From NCBI RefSeq assembly GCF_024919275.1, contig NZ_JANWGH010000001.1:1248296-1312295 (forward strand): 64,000 nucleotides of DNA, in the 5' to 3' direction. Shown here in pieces: positions 44,876 through 54,592 of this stretch (position 1 is the stretch's first letter; each line of letters opens with the position of its first letter). The notes under the pieces are model-generated. The model searched no databases. It was not told where the DNA came from and saw only the letters and a list, made by a program, of their open reading frames with translations. The position numbers and the translations under genes were made by a program. The stretch is from Algoriphagus limi. Its GTDB lineage: Bacteria > Bacteroidota > Bacteroidia > Cytophagales > Cyclobacteriaceae.

Positions 44876-45511
44876 ATGAATGCGATGAGGAATATTTTCT
44901 TGGGGTTCTTCCTACTTTTTTCACTTTCAAGCTCCTGCCAAACTAATTCAGGAACGTCAGTGAAAAATATTCAGATGGATTCTGAAAAAATCCTCATCGT
45001 TTATCTCTCCCGAACCAAAAATACCAAAGCAGTTGCAGAAATGATTCAGCAAAAAGTTGGAGGCGACTTGGTCGAATTGGAACTGGAAAAACCCTATCCA
45101 GAAAATTATCAAGCCATAGTAGCTCAAGTGGCTAGAGAAAACGAAACTGGCTTTTTGCCTCCACTGAAAACGAAGGTCGATATTTTAAAATACAACACCA
45201 TCTTCTTAGGTTTTCCTACCTGGGGAATGCAACTCCCCCCTCCTATGAAAAGCTTTCTGCACGAAAATGACCTGAGTGGAAAAACAGTTATTCCCTTCAA
45301 TACAAATGCAGGATATGGAGTTGGAAGTAGCTTAAATACAGTGAAGGCCTTATGCCCGAAAAGTCAGATTTTAGAAGGCTTTTCTACAAAGGGAGGAATC
45401 GAACGGGACGGAGTATTTTTTGTCATGGAGGGAGAGCGGGAAATCGAAGTGAACAAAGAAGTGGAAAACTGGCTCAAAAAAATAGGGATGATGGATCAGG
45501 ATAGTATATAA
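44876..45511 (+). CDS. flavodoxin family lipoprotein
   Basis: A 211-residue protein with a lipobox SSS-C21 and a flavodoxin-like domain. The FMN phosphate loop is SRTKNTKAVAEM after the ILIVYL strand; FLGFPTWGMQLPPPMKSFL carries the usual W/Y stacking region, and FNTNAGYGVGSS the second flavin loop. The membrane-anchored export form differs from cytosolic electron carriers, so an exported flavin quinone reductase or similar role is possible. An ATG 9 bases later would give the same signal. It is 3 bp after the second NTF2-like gene. Confidence 0.85.
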   Translation: MNAMRNIFLGFFLLFSLSSSCQTNSGTSVKNIQMDSEKILIVYLSRTKNTKAVAEMIQQKVGGDLVELELEKPYPENYQAIVAQVARENETGFLPPLKTKVDILKYNTIFLGFPTWGMQLPPPMKSFLHENDLSGKTVIPFNTNAGYGVGSSLNTVKALCPKSQILEGFSTKGGIERDGVFFVMEGEREIEVNKEVENWLKKIGMMDQDSI

Positions 45512-45547
45512 AGCTCAAAACCTTACTTTTAAATAAATCTTTGTCAC

Positions 45548-46441
45548 ATGCTACGAAAACTAACTTTCCTATTTGCCGCTTTATTCTTCATTTTCAATCT
45601 AAAAGCACAAACCAATCCTGTCCTAAAATTTTTCCCGGAGGGCACTACTCTTCATGGGAATATCCCCTACCAAGGCGATACGCTGAAAAAACATCTGTTG
45701 GATATTTACCTCCCTCCGAATGCAAAAGGAAATATACCGCTGGTGATTTGGGTGCATGGAGGAGGCTGGCTAAGTAATGACAAGTATGCGGATATGGGAT
45801 ACATGAAAGAAACCATAGCCCGTATTATGAATGAAGGTTATGCCCTGGCTTCAATTGATTATCGATTCAGCACTCAAGCTGTCTTCCCAGCTCAGATGCT
45901 GGATTGTAATGCAGCTGTATCTTACCTTTTCGAAAATGCTGATAAATATGGTTTCGACACCGAAAAGGTAGCCCTCATGGGGTTCTCTGCTGGTGGACAT
46001 TTGGCTTCCATGCTTGGATTGTCCAAAAATCAAAATGTAGAAGCTTTTTTCCTTCCTGGAACAAATAGAAACTTCAAATTCAAAGCGGTGGTGGACTTTT
46101 ATGGTCCTGCAGATTTAACGCTTTTCCCTGGCGCTGTCGACCCCAAATCACCAGAAGGTTTACTGATTGGAGCGGCTCCATTGGATAGACCGGATTTAGC
46201 CAAAGCAGCAAGCCCAGTTGCTTATGTAGATGAAAATGATCCTCCATTCCTAATTATTCATGGGGAAAAGGATGACTTGGTATCTCCCCGACAATCCCAA
46301 CTCTTGAATTCTTGGCTCAAAGTGAAAGGTGTGGAGACGGAATTGATAGTGGTGAAGGACGCTCCCCATTTCGGTTCCATGTTTGACGTAGAGGAAATCC
46401 GAAATTCAGTCTTTTCTTTCCTCGAAAAACACTTAAAATGA
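45548..46441 (+). CDS. secreted alpha/beta-hydrolase (HSL-like esterase)
   Basis: A 297-residue exported esterase; signal peptide about 1-19 (NLKAQ-T). The oxyanion motif HGGGWLSNDKY identifies the hormone-sensitive-lipase-like group; the nucleophile is S147 in MGFSAGG, the acid lies in IHGEKDDLVSP and the His in DAPHFGSMF. It prefers small esters in characterised relatives. It follows the flavodoxin gene by 36 bp and precedes the molybdenum hydroxylase genes by 90 bp on the same strand. Confidence 0.9.
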   Translation: MLRKLTFLFAALFFIFNLKAQTNPVLKFFPEGTTLHGNIPYQGDTLKKHLLDIYLPPNAKGNIPLVIWVHGGGWLSNDKYADMGYMKETIARIMNEGYALASIDYRFSTQAVFPAQMLDCNAAVSYLFENADKYGFDTEKVALMGFSAGGHLASMLGLSKNQNVEAFFLPGTNRNFKFKAVVDFYGPADLTLFPGAVDPKSPEGLLIGAAPLDRPDLAKAASPVAYVDENDPPFLIIHGEKDDLVSPRQSQLLNSWLKVKGVETELIVVKDAPHFGSMFDVEEIRNSVFSFLEKHLK

Positions 46442-46531
46442 GCCTATTAGAAAGATTTGTTTGAAAAGTATAAGTATAAAAAAATCAAGATTTCTAACTT
46501 GTAAGAGTACAATTAACCCTTACTGTCCAAA

Positions 46532-48769
46532 ATGAGCAATCCCAACAAACTAAACCGAAGGTCTTTTCTAAAAGTCTCTGCTTTAGCAGGCGGAGGACTG
46601 ATCCTCAGCTTTAATTGGCTGGCAGGATGCAAACCTGAGGAAATTGAAGAATTGGGACTTCCGAAAGAATGGTTTAGACTAAATGGCTATATCAAAATCG
46701 GAGAAAATGGATTGATTACCATTATGTCTCCTAATCCGGAAGGGGGTCAAAATGTCAAAACCTCCATGCCACTGATAGTAGCAGAGGAGCTAGATGCTGA
46801 TTGGAAAAATGTAGTGGTCGAACAGGCTCCCTTGGATACCGATAATTTTACCCGACAATTTATAGGAGGAAGTCAGGCTATCCGAATCGGGTGGATTCCT
46901 TTGCGTACTGCCGGAGCAACAGCGAGACAACTTTTGATCAATGCTGCCTCCCAAGAATGGAATGCCCCTGCAGCTGAAATCACCACTGAATCAGGCTATT
47001 TGATCCATCAAGCCAATAATAAAAGGGCCCATTTTGGGGAAATGGCGTCTTTGGCAGCAACTCTTCCTCTACCTGAAAATGTAGAACTCAAGGATATCTC
47101 CGAATTCAAACTCATTGGGAAATCCCATAAAAATGTAGAGACCAAAAATATCATTACAGGAAAACCGCTTTTTGGGATTGATTACAAAAAGCCGGGAATG
47201 CTGATTGCCATGATTATTCATCCTCCAGCTCATGGGATGAAATTGAAATCATTCGACGACTCGGCTGCCAAAAACCTTCCCGGGATTAAAGGGATTTTTG
47301 AATTTAAATCCTTGCAAGATGATTACCCGAGGACATTTTTTGACACTGTTTCATTTACTGATTTGATTGCCATCGTCGGCGATAGCACTTGGCAGGTTCT
47401 CCAAGCCAAAAAGGCAATTAGCGCAGAATGGGAACCCATACAAGGCTATGAGGAAAAAAGGGATCGATTTGGAGCACCCGAAATTAGAATTGTTCCAACT
47501 GGACTTGAAAGCGAGGAAAGTCAGCGACTCAAAATGGAAGCCGCTGCTGAGAGCCCAAGAACTTTCAGAAAGGACGGCAATCCCGAACAGGCTTTTCAAA
47601 ATGCAGCTCAAGTAATAGAGCGAACTTACGAAGCTCCTTTCCTCTCCCACAACTGTATGGAGCCAATGAATTTCTTTGCTCATGTGGAGGGAGATCGAGT
47701 GAATTGTGCCGGACCTCTTCAAAAACCGGAATTAACGGAGCAAGCACTTTCTCAACGGTTGGGTATTCCTGTAGAAAATATTGAAATCGAAATGACCCGC
47801 TTGGGCGGAGGTTATGGAAGGCGCTCCTATGCGCATTGGCTTGTAGAAGCGGCAGTTATTTCCCAAAAAATGAATGCTCCTATCAAGCTCATATATACTC
47901 GGGAAGATGATATGTCGGGAGGAATTTATAGATCCCGTTATCATGCTACTTATCGCGCTGCTTTAGATGAAAATAATCAATTGATTGGTTTTCATTTGAT
48001 TGCAGGAGGCTTACCAGAAAATCCACTTTACCCAGATCGTTTCCCTGCAGGAGCAGTTGACAATTATTGGGCTGAAGGATGGGAAGTTCCTTCCAACCTA
48101 ACAACAGGTTCTTTCCGGGCTCCCCGATCAAACTTTATGGCCGCTGTCGAGCAATCCTTTTTGGATGAAGTAGCTGAAGCTGCAGGAAAAGATCCAATTG
48201 ACTTCCGCATGCAGCTTTTAGAGAAAGCCAAAGCAAATCCTGTTGGAGATAGAAATGACTATGACCCGGAACGCTATGCAGGAGTTTTGGAATTGGTAAA
48301 AAGCAAGTCAAATTGGGGACAGACTCCCGCTGGAATTTCAAGAGGAGTTTCGGCTTATTTCTGCCATAATAGCTACGCTGCACAAGTAGTGGATTTGAAA
48401 GTAGAAAATGGAGAAGTACAGATTGACAAGGTTTTCAATGCAATAGATTGTGGATTGGTAGTCAATCCGGATGCTGCCAAAAACTTGTGCGAAGGTGCAG
48501 TAGTGGATGGAATCGGAACAGCACTTTTTGGTGAGCTAAAGTTTAATCAAGGCATGCCTGACCGAATGAATTTTGATCGATATCGAATGATCCGGATGAA
48601 AGAAGCTCCAAAAGAGATTGAAACACATTTTGTAGAAAGTCAGATTGATCCAACTGGATTGGGTGAACCTGCCTACCCACCGGTTTTCGCAGCCTTAGCT
48701 AATGCACTGTATCAAGCGACAGGAAAACGATTCTACAAACAACCTTTCATTCATGAATTGATTGGATAA
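46532..48769 (+). CDS. exported molybdopterin-binding aldehyde oxidoreductase large subunit, copy 1
   Basis: A 745-residue large subunit of the xanthine dehydrogenase/aldehyde oxidase family, IorB-like branch. The N-terminus has a twin-arginine leader NRRSFLKVSALAGGGLILSF ending WLAGC, so Tat export and possibly lipid attachment. Molybdopterin-binding segments include GGSQAIRIGW, NCMEPMN, RLGGGYGRRSYAHWLVE and FRAPRSNF; the catalytic Glu is E712 in GLGEPAYPPVFAALANAL. It would oxidise a heteroaromatic or aldehyde substrate in the periplasm. It is about half-identical by eye to the 49348-51609 copy; the 2Fe-2S subunit gene lies between. Confidence 0.88.
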   Translation: MSNPNKLNRRSFLKVSALAGGGLILSFNWLAGCKPEEIEELGLPKEWFRLNGYIKIGENGLITIMSPNPEGGQNVKTSMPLIVAEELDADWKNVVVEQAPLDTDNFTRQFIGGSQAIRIGWIPLRTAGATARQLLINAASQEWNAPAAEITTESGYLIHQANNKRAHFGEMASLAATLPLPENVELKDISEFKLIGKSHKNVETKNIITGKPLFGIDYKKPGMLIAMIIHPPAHGMKLKSFDDSAAKNLPGIKGIFEFKSLQDDYPRTFFDTVSFTDLIAIVGDSTWQVLQAKKAISAEWEPIQGYEEKRDRFGAPEIRIVPTGLESEESQRLKMEAAAESPRTFRKDGNPEQAFQNAAQVIERTYEAPFLSHNCMEPMNFFAHVEGDRVNCAGPLQKPELTEQALSQRLGIPVENIEIEMTRLGGGYGRRSYAHWLVEAAVISQKMNAPIKLIYTREDDMSGGIYRSRYHATYRAALDENNQLIGFHLIAGGLPENPLYPDRFPAGAVDNYWAEGWEVPSNLTTGSFRAPRSNFMAAVEQSFLDEVAEAAGKDPIDFRMQLLEKAKANPVGDRNDYDPERYAGVLELVKSKSNWGQTPAGISRGVSAYFCHNSYAAQVVDLKVENGEVQIDKVFNAIDCGLVVNPDAAKNLCEGAVVDGIGTALFGELKFNQGMPDRMNFDRYRMIRMKEAPKEIETHFVESQIDPTGLGEPAYPPVFAALANALYQATGKRFYKQPFIHELIG

Positions 48770-48876
48770 AAATGATTTCCTAAGCTTATCCGCTTGATTT
48801 ATAATAGTTTCAGTTTGAATTTCGTAAGGTTTATCCCTCTTGGAATAATTATATTTAAGACTTAATTGAAAATACT

Positions 48877-49335
48877 ATGGCTCAATTCAACCTCAATGTA
48901 AATGGAAAAACCCAACAGGTAGATGTAGATCCTTCTACTCCGCTTCTTTGGGTATTGCGAGATCATTTGGATCTTGTAGGAACAAAATTCGGTTGCGGTA
49001 TCGCTCAATGCGGTGCTTGTACCATTCACTTAAATGGAACTGCGGTTCGCTCCTGTCAGCTTCCTGTTTCGGCAGCAGAAGGCGCCCAAATCACCACCAT
49101 TGAAGGACTTTCTGAAAACGGAGACCATCCGGTGCAGCAAGCTTGGATGGAGCATGATGTTCCTCAATGTGGCTACTGCCAAGCTGGTCAAATCATGACT
49201 GCGGCTGCCTTGCTTCAGCAAAACCCTAATCCAAGCGATGAGGAAATTGAAAATGCAATGAACGGGAATATTTGCCGCTGCGGCACCTATTTGAGAATCA
49301 AAGCAGCTGTAAAAACTGCTTCACAGAAACTTTAA
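48877..49335 (+). CDS. 2Fe-2S subunit of the molybdenum hydroxylase (IorA-like)
   Basis: A 152-residue electron-transfer subunit with two [2Fe-2S] clusters. The plant-ferredoxin-like cluster uses C40, C45, C48 and C60 ([10 protein letters not shown] and SC), and the second uses C98, C101, C133 and C135 (QCGYCQAGQ and ICRCGTY). It has no signal peptide; in such enzymes it is co-exported with a Tat-tagged large subunit. It sits 107 bp after the first large-subunit gene and 12 bp before the second, so it probably pairs with the second, and perhaps with both. Confidence 0.93.
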   Translation: MAQFNLNVNGKTQQVDVDPSTPLLWVLRDHLDLVGTKFGCGIAQCGACTIHLNGTAVRSCQLPVSAAEGAQITTIEGLSENGDHPVQQAWMEHDVPQCGYCQAGQIMTAAALLQQNPNPSDEEIENAMNGNICRCGTYLRIKAAVKTASQKL

Positions 49336-49347
49336 ACCCTTTCAATC

Positions 49348-51609
49348 ATGACCAAAGTAAACACAAAACTCGACCGAAGATCATTTTTGAAAGTTTCAGC
49401 ATTAGCTGGAGGTGGCATGATGCTAAGCTTTAGCTGGTTGGCAGGTTGTAAGCCAACAGTTGAAGAAGAACTGGGATTGCCCAAGGAGTGGTTTGAATTA
49501 AATAGCTATATCAAAATAGGAGAAAATGGAGCTGTGACTCTTTACTCTCCAAATCCAGAATTTGGATCCAATGTCAAAACTTCCATGCCGATGATCTTGG
49601 CGGAAGAGCTTGATACTGATTGGAAAAATGTATGGGTAGAGCAAGCTGATTTTTATCCAGAACGATTCGACAGACAATTCACAGGAGGAAGTCAAGGTAT
49701 CCGAATGGGATGGACTCCTTTGCGGACTGCTGGTGCTACAGCAAGAGCCATGCTGGTAGCTGCAGCTGCACAAAGTTGGAATGTCCCTGCAAATGAAATC
49801 ACCACTTCAGCTGGAATGTTGGAGCATAAAGGCAGTGGTAAAAAAGCTAATTATGGTGAAATGGCTTCCCTAGCTGCCACCTTGGAAGTTCCTGAGGAGG
49901 TAGAATTAAAAGACATCAACGATTTCAAAATCATCGGTCAGTCCAAAAAGAATGTAGATGGACAAAAAATCGTAACAGGAAAGCCACTTTTCGGAATCGA
50001 TCATAAGGTAGAAGGAATGAAATACGCTGCCATCGTACATCCTCCTGCTTTTGGTATGCGCCTCAAATCCTTTGATAAAAGTTCAGTAATGGGAATGTCA
50101 GGCATTCAGGATGTCTTCTCCATTAATGTATTCAAGGATGATTATGTCCAAAACTTTTTTGACACCACTACTTTCCCAGAGATTATTGCCATCGTAGGTA
50201 ACTCTACTTGGGAAGTAATGCAAGCCAAAAAGAATTTGGTTGCGGAATGGGAAAAAGCTCCTGAAACAAAAATCGCAATGGCTGGATTCGGTGGAAACAG
50301 CATGGAAGTAACTGTTCCAGCAGGATTAGAGAATTCTTCCAGTCATAAATCAAGAATGGCTGAATTCCTAAAAAAGCCAGGAACAGTAGTTCGAAAAGAT
50401 GGAGATCCTGAAGGCATGTTTAAAAAGGCTGCTAAAGTCATCGAACGAACGTACTCAGCTCCATTCTTGGCCCATAATACAATGGAACCTATGAACTGCT
50501 TTGCTGATGTTAAAGGTGATAGAGCCGTGATTTATGGTCCTACCCAGGCTCCTGAATTTATTATGGGTACAATTTCTAGTAGTTTGGGAATTCCTCGAGA
50601 AAATATTCAGATCAATTTAGCCCGTATGGGAGGTGGATTTGGAAGAAGGGCCTACAGCCACCACATGGTGGAAGCGGCTTTGATTTCTCAAAAAATACAG
50701 GCTCCTGTGAAGATGGTTTATTCACGGGAAGACGATATGTCAGCTGGTGTTTATCGTCCTACCTATTCTGCGACTTATCGAGCAGCTTTGGATGAAAACA
50801 ACAATCTCCTTGCCCTGCATGTAAAGGCAGGTGGAATACCTGAATCTCCATTGCATGCTAATCGATTCCCTGCTGGTGCTTTAGATAATTACTTAGCCGA
50901 AAGTTGGGATATCCCATCCAATATCACAATAGGTGCTTTCCGAGCTCCACGATCTAACTTTATCGCTGGAGCTGAGCAAAGTTTCTTAGATGAATTGGCT
51001 GAGGAAATGGGAAAAGATCCAATTGATTTCCGTCTGGAATTACTTAAGCGAGCTGAAACTGATCCGGTTGGCAGCAATAATGATTATGATCCAAAACGCT
51101 ATGCCGGAGTATTGCAGTTAGTCAAGGAAAAATCAAACTGGAGTCAAGCCCAATCAAATATCCACCGTGGTGTTTCTGCTTATTTCTGTCACAATTCTTA
51201 TGTGGCTGAAGTCGTAGACACAGTCATCAAAGACAATAAGCCTGTAGTAGAGTCAGTCTATGCAGCAGTAGATTGTGGAATAGTAGTCAATCCTGATGCA
51301 GCTGCCAATATGGGTGAAGGTGCAATTGTGGACGGTATTGGAAATGCTTTCTTTGGGGAATTGGCCTTCAATAATGGAGCGCCGACAAAAACCAATTTCG
51401 ATACTTACAGAATGATTCGACAAAAAGAATCTCCAAAGAAAATCGAGGTTCATTTTGTAGAATCCACCGAAAATCCAACTGGTTTGGGAGAACCACTCTT
51501 CCCTCCTGTTTTTGCAGCATTGGCAAATTCACTATACAAGGCAACTGGCAAGCGCTACTATGAGCAGCCATTTGCACCACAGTTGGAAATGGAAAATTTG
51601 AGAATGTAA
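49348..51609 (+). CDS. exported molybdopterin-binding aldehyde oxidoreductase large subunit, copy 2
   Basis: A 753-residue paralogue of the 46532 gene with the same twin-arginine/lipobox N-terminus (DRRSFLKVSALAGGGMMLSF, then WLAGC). Matching segments are GGSQGIRMGWTPLRTAGATA, NTMEPMN, RMGGGFGRRAYSHHMVE, APRSNF and the catalytic E715 in GLGEPLFPPVFAALANSL. The middle region (about 290-340) differs most between copies, suggesting different substrates. Together with the 2Fe-2S subunit it can form a full enzyme; no cytochrome c subunit or xdhC-type maturation gene is beside it. Confidence 0.9.
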   Translation: MTKVNTKLDRRSFLKVSALAGGGMMLSFSWLAGCKPTVEEELGLPKEWFELNSYIKIGENGAVTLYSPNPEFGSNVKTSMPMILAEELDTDWKNVWVEQADFYPERFDRQFTGGSQGIRMGWTPLRTAGATARAMLVAAAAQSWNVPANEITTSAGMLEHKGSGKKANYGEMASLAATLEVPEEVELKDINDFKIIGQSKKNVDGQKIVTGKPLFGIDHKVEGMKYAAIVHPPAFGMRLKSFDKSSVMGMSGIQDVFSINVFKDDYVQNFFDTTTFPEIIAIVGNSTWEVMQAKKNLVAEWEKAPETKIAMAGFGGNSMEVTVPAGLENSSSHKSRMAEFLKKPGTVVRKDGDPEGMFKKAAKVIERTYSAPFLAHNTMEPMNCFADVKGDRAVIYGPTQAPEFIMGTISSSLGIPRENIQINLARMGGGFGRRAYSHHMVEAALISQKIQAPVKMVYSREDDMSAGVYRPTYSATYRAALDENNNLLALHVKAGGIPESPLHANRFPAGALDNYLAESWDIPSNITIGAFRAPRSNFIAGAEQSFLDELAEEMGKDPIDFRLELLKRAETDPVGSNNDYDPKRYAGVLQLVKEKSNWSQAQSNIHRGVSAYFCHNSYVAEVVDTVIKDNKPVVESVYAAVDCGIVVNPDAAANMGEGAIVDGIGNAFFGELAFNNGAPTKTNFDTYRMIRQKESPKKIEVHFVESTENPTGLGEPLFPPVFAALANSLYKATGKRYYEQPFAPQLEMENLRM

Positions 51610-51676
51610 GATTTGAATAAACCTTTGAGTTTTTCAAAACCTCGAAGGTTTACATTTAAAACAATTTTAACTGAAT

Positions 51677-51705
51677 AGCCCGAGGAGAAATCTTCGGGCT
51701 TTTTT
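51677..51705 (+). terminator. terminator after the molybdenum hydroxylase operon
   Basis: AGCCCGA (51677-51683) pairs with TCGGGCT (51694-51700) around a 10-base loop, followed by five more T residues. It lies about 70 bp past the stop of the second large subunit and before the convergent Kir channel gene. Confidence 0.85.
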
Positions 51706-51732
51706 AGAATACTTGAAAAAGTTAGAAAACGT

Positions 51733-52707
51733 TCAACTGTTCAACGATGCTTCCATGCTGTCATTGATTTTGTCCAAATCAATGATATAGCCAGTTCCTT
51801 TCTCTGATAATATTGGCACAAACTTTCTTCCCCAAACAAATTCATTGTAGAGATAGGAAGTCCTGACATGGACAGAATCTGAATAAGCATCATTCATTCC
51901 TTCTACAGCTATTAAAATCTCTGTGTCCGAAGCAGCCATTTTCTCGGGTGTTTCTTTAAAAAATGGACTATCTGGAGTAATTGGATGAACTACCGTCCAG
52001 CTGGTTGAAAAGAACTGAATAAAATCCCGTTCCAAAGCTAGATTATAATACTTCCTGGTCAATTTCCCAGTTTCATCTTTTTCGTTTCGACTCATCATGA
52101 CATTGACTTTTACATTAATCAAATGGCTATTCCGCTCATTGATCATTCTAAACATCAATCCATTCATATCCAGATAGGGTGATACCAAAATATTTCTACT
52201 GAATAAAATTTTCGGACTAGGGGTACTAAAGCGACCATAGACCAATCCCGTAATCAATGCAAACATCATCAAACCAACCAAGGCCTCCACAGCAGCCACT
52301 GCATTCGTCAAGCTTCCCAAAGGGCTGATATGCCCATATCCTACTGTGGTTAGTGTTTGACTACTAAAAAAGAAAGCTCCCCAAAAGGGAGAAACGAATT
52401 GGGTTTGCTCATCAATACCGCTGAGATGCTCTATTCCTATCGAGTAATATATACCTGCAAAAACCAGATTAACAATAAAATAGGAAAAGGCTATTACCAA
52501 AACGAATTCAAAAACCGGCATGGTAATCATCCGATGATAAAGATTGAGCCATGCCGAAAATGACTGCCCCTTTCTTTTAACATTAAAAGATCCATCAGGG
52601 AGGATTAACCTTGCACGATTACTTGTGGTGGCAGTACCAAATCCTGAATCTTTCCGATTCCTCTCCTCTTCTAATTTGGATATTTTCGCCCCGACTTTTT
52701 TACTCAT
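51733..52707 (-). CDS. inward-rectifier-type potassium channel (KirBac-like)
   Basis: A 324-residue ion channel. Two membrane helices (about 65-90 and 133-160) flank the selectivity filter TVGYGHISP (G123-Y124-G125), and the C-terminal half is the cytosolic immunoglobulin-like domain of Kir channels (FSTPSPKILFSRNILVSPYL, MFRMINERNSHLINVKVNVM, WTVVHPITPDSPFF). The short amphipathic slide helix region lies before the first membrane helix (SAWLNLYHRMI). It conducts K+ across the inner membrane; the gating ligand is unknown. It is monocistronic. Confidence 0.92.
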   Translation of the reverse strand: MSKKVGAKISKLEEERNRKDSGFGTATTSNRARLILPDGSFNVKRKGQSFSAWLNLYHRMITMPVFEFVLVIAFSYFIVNLVFAGIYYSIGIEHLSGIDEQTQFVSPFWGAFFFSSQTLTTVGYGHISPLGSLTNAVAAVEALVGLMMFALITGLVYGRFSTPSPKILFSRNILVSPYLDMNGLMFRMINERNSHLINVKVNVMMSRNEKDETGKLTRKYYNLALERDFIQFFSTSWTVVHPITPDSPFFKETPEKMAASDTEILIAVEGMNDAYSDSVHVRTSYLYNEFVWGRKFVPILSEKGTGYIIDLDKINDSMEASLNS

Positions 52708-52951
52708 TTGTGCTCATTTTTTGAAAAGAAAATTCACCAAAAACCAATAAGACTGTTGATTCTGCTCTTCGCTTAAAGAAAACAAAATAGAAATTTATCT
52801 CTACTTGCAGAAATCCATTTTTTGAGGATAGCCAAAGGAAGAGCACGAAAAAACTTATCCATATCAGAATAACAATTACTCACATTTCCCTTGAGAAGTA
52901 GCAATTATTCAGACTAATCAATAAATTCTGATCTCAAAACCCTAATAGCCT

Positions 52952-54544
52952 ATGAAACCAATCACTTTAAGTAGAATTCAAGCTACTTTCCTGATTATTA
53001 CTTTCCTTGTAGCATTTTCTCCGATAATAGCTTTCGGCCAACAATCCCCTTTAAAACCCCGAATTATCATCACAGCAGACCCCGAATTGGATGATAATAA
53101 TTCTCTGATTCGAATGATTCTCTACAGTTCAGATCTTCAAATAGAGGGCTTAATCTATGCAAGCAGTCAGTTTCATTGGAAGGGAGATGGAAAAGGTACC
53201 AAGTGGTTTGTACCGGGAAGAGAGTATGATCGATTTGGAATGAATGAGTGCCCCTGTGAGTCTTGGAGGTGGGCTGATGATGAGCGATTTATTCATGAAA
53301 TCGTGGAAGCTTATGAAAAATCGTATCCGAATCTAAAAATCCATAATTCTGATTACCCTAACCCGGAACAATTAAAATCAGTCATCCGATATGGAAATAT
53401 TGAATTTGACGGGGACTACAGTAAAGATTCACCTGGTTCAGAATTGATAAGGGAATTAATCCTGGATGAAAAACCCGGAAAACTATTCATTACCGCTTGG
53501 GGAGGTGGCAGCACGATTGCCCGGGCATTATATTCTATACAAAGAGACTTTGAGTTTACTGAGGACTGGAAAGAAATTCAAGATAAAATCAGCAGAAAAG
53601 TAGTGCTTTTACCCTCTGGAGATCAGGATGATACGTTTGCCACTTACATCCGTCCCAATTGGCCAAATATCGAAATTCGGCAATTCCGTCAGGTACCAAG
53701 CTATGGCTATGGAGCACAAATCAGAGCTACTCCTGAAAATGCGCCTTTTTTAACTTCCCAATGGATGAAAGAAAATATCTCTGACAGCGGACCTTTTGGA
53801 GAACTTTATCGGGTTTGGGGCGATGGAAAGCAAATGGTTGAAGGCGATAAGGTTGATTATTTTGGATTTGCAGGGTATACCAATGAACAGCTTAAGGAGA
53901 TGGGGTACTTTGTTTGGCTACCCGTACAAGAAAAAGGTTCTTGGCTAGGTGAAGGAGACAATCATACAGTAATGAACATGCTTGGAAATGGGCTTCGGGC
54001 ATTTGAAAAAGGAACTTATGGCGGATGGGGAGGTAGAACCATTCTTACTGAACAACCCAGTCAAGTTCCTGGAATGGGCTCAACCGGATCGGCTGAAGAT
54101 ATGGCTGCTCTACTTTCTTCGCAAAATAGAGCGCAAAACGAATTAGAAGATTTCCCCAATTATTTCCCTGCAGCCCAACGAGACTTTGCAGCTAGAATGA
54201 AATGGTCTGTAAGTCCAAAATTTGAAGATGCAAATCATCCTCCCATGGTCAAGGTTCAAGGACCTTTGACCTTAGCTGTATCTCCCGGTCAAAAAATCAA
54301 ACTACATGCTGAATCGAAGGATCCTGATGGCAACCAAGTAGAGCTTTCTTGGTATCAAACCCCAGTCAGTGGAAATGAAGTAAAAGCATCCTTTTCCCAA
54401 ACTTCAGGCAAATCCATAGAGCTAAGTATTCCGGAAGATGCAATCCCCGGTCAAGAAGTTCATGTGATTGTGGCAGGCACCGATGATGGCTCCCCTAAAT
54501 TGACAAACTATCAGAGGGTGACCATTATCATTAAAGGCCAATAA
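52952..54544 (+). CDS. secreted DUF1593 (nucleoside hydrolase-like) protein
   Basis: A 530-residue exported protein; signal peptide about 1-30 (IIAFGQ-Q). The N-terminal two-thirds is DUF1593, whose fold is like nucleoside hydrolases: it opens PRIIITADPELDDNNSLIR, with the acidic metal-site residues in DPELDD, and has WGGGSTIARAL and YGYGAQIRATPENAP further on. The last roughly 95 residues form a beta-sandwich (LTLAVSPGQKIKLHAESKDP). Some members are annotated as cellulose-binding proteins, and a ribosyl or glycosyl substrate is possible. It stands alone with a strong shared terminator after it. Confidence 0.85.
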   Translation: MKPITLSRIQATFLIITFLVAFSPIIAFGQQSPLKPRIIITADPELDDNNSLIRMILYSSDLQIEGLIYASSQFHWKGDGKGTKWFVPGREYDRFGMNECPCESWRWADDERFIHEIVEAYEKSYPNLKIHNSDYPNPEQLKSVIRYGNIEFDGDYSKDSPGSELIRELILDEKPGKLFITAWGGGSTIARALYSIQRDFEFTEDWKEIQDKISRKVVLLPSGDQDDTFATYIRPNWPNIEIRQFRQVPSYGYGAQIRATPENAPFLTSQWMKENISDSGPFGELYRVWGDGKQMVEGDKVDYFGFAGYTNEQLKEMGYFVWLPVQEKGSWLGEGDNHTVMNMLGNGLRAFEKGTYGGWGGRTILTEQPSQVPGMGSTGSAEDMAALLSSQNRAQNELEDFPNYFPAAQRDFAARMKWSVSPKFEDANHPPMVKVQGPLTLAVSPGQKIKLHAESKDPDGNQVELSWYQTPVSGNEVKASFSQTSGKSIELSIPEDAIPGQEVHVIVAGTDDGSPKLTNYQRVTIIIKGQ

Positions 54545-54553
54545 TCCTTATAA

Positions 54554-54588
54554 AAAAATCCCCTGAAAATTCACTTCAGGGGATTTTT
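54554..54588. terminator. bidirectional terminator between DUF1593 gene and thiL
   Basis: Perfect 14-bp stem (54554-54567 with 54575-54588) with a 7-base loop; A-runs on the left and T-runs on the right serve both convergent genes. Confidence 0.95.
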
Positions 54589-54592
54589 CAAT

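Noticed and set aside
52708..52951. Divergent gap before the Kir channel and DUF1593 genes as a regulated promoter region
   Set aside because: No exact TAnnTTTG on either strand and no strong palindrome; GCTCTTC/GAAGAGC lie too far apart to be meaningful.
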